NCBI GenBank assembly: GCA_029980465.1
Contig: JARYIJ010000001.1
Location: 2,615,501-2,679,500, forward strand
Direction: 5' to 3'
Source of the DNA: Pseudolabrys sp.
Lineage (GTDB): Bacteria > Pseudomonadota > Alphaproteobacteria > Rhizobiales > Xanthobacteraceae
Length of the DNA: 64,000 bases
Shown here: one piece after another, positions 63,061 through 64,000 of the stretch
Layout of the letters: each line of letters starts with the position of its first letter
How positions within the stretch are numbered: position 1 is the first letter of the stretch
Program-made: the position numbers and the translations under genes
Notes under the pieces: generated by a model
Seen by the model: the letters and a program-made list of their open reading frames with translations, nothing else
Databases searched by the model: none
Told to the model about the DNA's origin: nothing

Positions 63061-63858
63061 TTAGGACTTCGCGGCCTGCGCGATGACCTTGAGCATGTCG
63101 CGGTGCATGGTCTCGTTGCCGGCCGCGACTTCGCCCTTGTCCAGCATGTCACTGCCGCTAGCGAGGTCGCTGACGAAGCCGCCGGCCTCGCGGACCAGCA
63201 CGATGCCCGCCGCGATGTCCCAGGCCTGCAGGTTGCGTTCCCAGTAACCGTCGAGCCGCCCGGCGGCGACCCAGGCGAGGTCGAGCGCCGACGCGCCGTG
63301 GCGGCGCAGACCGGCGACACGGTCTTGCATGGCGGCGATTTCGCGGCGGTTGAGTGCGATGTCACCACGGTGGATGTGCGGCAGGCCGCAACCGACCAGC
63401 GCGTCGCCGAGATTGCGCCGCGCTGCCACCCGGATGCGCTGGTCGTTGAGGAAGGCGCCCTTGCCGCGCTCGGCGACGAAGAGTTCTTCCATGACTGGAT
63501 TATAGACGACGCCGGCGACCAGCACGCCCTCGCGTTCGAGCCCGATCGAGATGCAGAATTGCGGGATGCCGTGCAGGAAGTTGGTGGTGCCGTCGAGCGG
63601 GTCGACGATCCAGGTGTGGGTCTTGTCGGCGCCCTCGCGCCGGCCGCCTTCTTCGCCGAGGAAACCGTAGCCCGGCCGCGCCTTGTTGAGCTCGGCGTAG
63701 AGCGTCTCCTCGGCGCGCTTGTCGGCAGCGCTGACGTAATTGGCCGGGCCCTTGAGCGAGACCTGGAGCTTCTCGACCTCGCCGAAGTCGCGCTTGAGGG
63801 CACGCGCGGCCTTGCGCGCGGCGGCGATCATGACGGTGAGAAGAGCTGAATGGGGCAT
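63061..63858 (-). CDS. suhB: Inositol monophosphatase family protein (SuhB-like)
   Basis: A 265-residue Mg-dependent phosphatase. GFLGEEGG near residue 70, WIVDPLDGTTNFLHG near 84 and LQAWDIAAGIVLVREAGG near 205 provide the metal ligands. ATG at 63858 gives a normal N-terminus. Substrate likely myo-inositol phosphate or another sugar phosphate; SuhB also affects RNA polymerase complexes in E. coli. It is the first minus-strand gene upstream of the MotA-like gene. Confidence 0.92.
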   Translation of the reverse strand: MPHSALLTVMIAAARKAARALKRDFGEVEKLQVSLKGPANYVSAADKRAEETLYAELNKARPGYGFLGEEGGRREGADKTHTWIVDPLDGTTNFLHGIPQFCISIGLEREGVLVAGVVYNPVMEELFVAERGKGAFLNDQRIRVAARRNLGDALVGCGLPHIHRGDIALNRREIAAMQDRVAGLRRHGASALDLAWVAAGRLDGYWERNLQAWDIAAGIVLVREAGGFVSDLASGSDMLDKGEVAAGNETMHRDMLKVIAQAAKS

Positions 63859-63899
63859 GGGTGGTCGGATATGGTCTGTTGAGGTCGAACCAACTTCGC

Positions 63900-63979
63900 T
63901 CGTTCCCGCGTGAGCGGGAATCGAGGGCAGCATGCGATTGAGCTTAAAGCCCCTGGTTCCCCGCTTCCGCGGGGCGAGC
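63900..63979. repeat. Palindromic repeat at the window end
   Basis: CGTTCCCGCGTGAGCGGGAATCGAGG on the left and CCTGGTTCCCCGCTTCCGCGGGGCGAG on the right, the same two-hairpin plan as the copies at 38609 and 43117. The remaining bases to 64000 show nothing else. Confidence 0.75.
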
Positions 63980-64000
63980 GGGGATTTGAGGACTTGCCCG

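Noticed and set aside
62205..63803. 532-codon frame opposite or across the MotA-like and phosphatase genes
   Set aside because: Ser/Arg-rich shadow frame crossing two well-supported genes.

Overview
The window reads as chromosome of a high-GC alphaproteobacterium of the order Hyphomicrobiales (Rhizobiales), probably Bradyrhizobiaceae or Xanthobacteraceae. This is inferred from lineage-typical genes: GapR, TrcR (DUF1013), RcdA (DUF1465), DUF1192, DUF1244, DUF1036, split pntAA/pntAB, a small aa3-oxidase subunit IV, cysteine-free L31 and L36, and the order ispH-thrB-rnhA-peroxiredoxin. No phage, plasmid, CRISPR array, tRNA or rRNA was found. One IS481-type insertion sequence is present.

Layout. 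1-5229 is a tightly overlapping plus-strand operon for CoA-thioester catabolism: three crotonases (the first cut by the window edge), a PaaK-like CoA ligase, an alpha/beta hydrolase whose nucleophile serine is replaced by alanine, a hotdog thioesterase, an unknown 68-residue protein and a TetR regulator. 5474-12691 holds an RmlD-like reductase, a MetE-like methyltransferase, L36, a TPR protein, the overlapping set glycerate kinase-DUF1036-pyruvate kinase, DUF1244 and GapR. 12717-17792 (minus) carries two peptidoglycan-related secreted proteins and an orphan sigma-54 response regulator. 17927-27246 (plus) carries a DmeF-like exporter, PepF, a BKACE enzyme, an ABC1 kinase, oxidase subunit IV, the three-gene transhydrogenase with palindromic repeats between its cistrons, and an Anabaena-sensory-rhodopsin-transducer homologue preceded by what looks like the stub of a dehydrogenase gene.

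27318-34263 contains acetyltransferase, TPR lipoprotein, S21, a fused SAICAR synthetase/AIR carboxylase resembling animal PAICS, a GGDEF protein, two divergent DUF465 genes and small envelope proteins. 34307-45519 is mostly acyl-CoA and redox enzymes (nitronate monooxygenase-like, acyl-CoA synthetase, PrpE, SDR, hydroxyacyl-CoA dehydrogenase) separated by many palindromic intergenic repeats. 45541-51577 holds TrcR with an orphan BrnA-like protein, ispH-thrB-rnhA, a peroxiredoxin, a lone DsbD N-terminal domain and YqgE. 51616-58753 has a large 7TM-PAS-GGDQF-EAL protein, quinone oxidoreductase, DUF1192, a strong small-RNA candidate with anti-Shine-Dalgarno motifs, RcdA, L31 and a YajR-type transporter. 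58757-63858 (minus) has an acetyltransferase/DUF4031 pair cut off from upstream DNA by the IS, a MotA-like/OmpA-like pair without flagellar genes, and an inositol monophosphatase.

Themes. Central carbon and redox metabolism (glycerate to pyruvate, propionate activation, NADPH supply) sits beside alphaproteobacterial cell-cycle genes, with two exact TTAA-N7-TTAA (CtrA-type) sites in gene-free DNA. The most notable items are the ASRT gene with its stub, the PAICS-like fusion, the small RNA, the serine-less hydrolase in an unassigned CoA pathway, and the MotA/OmpA pair.
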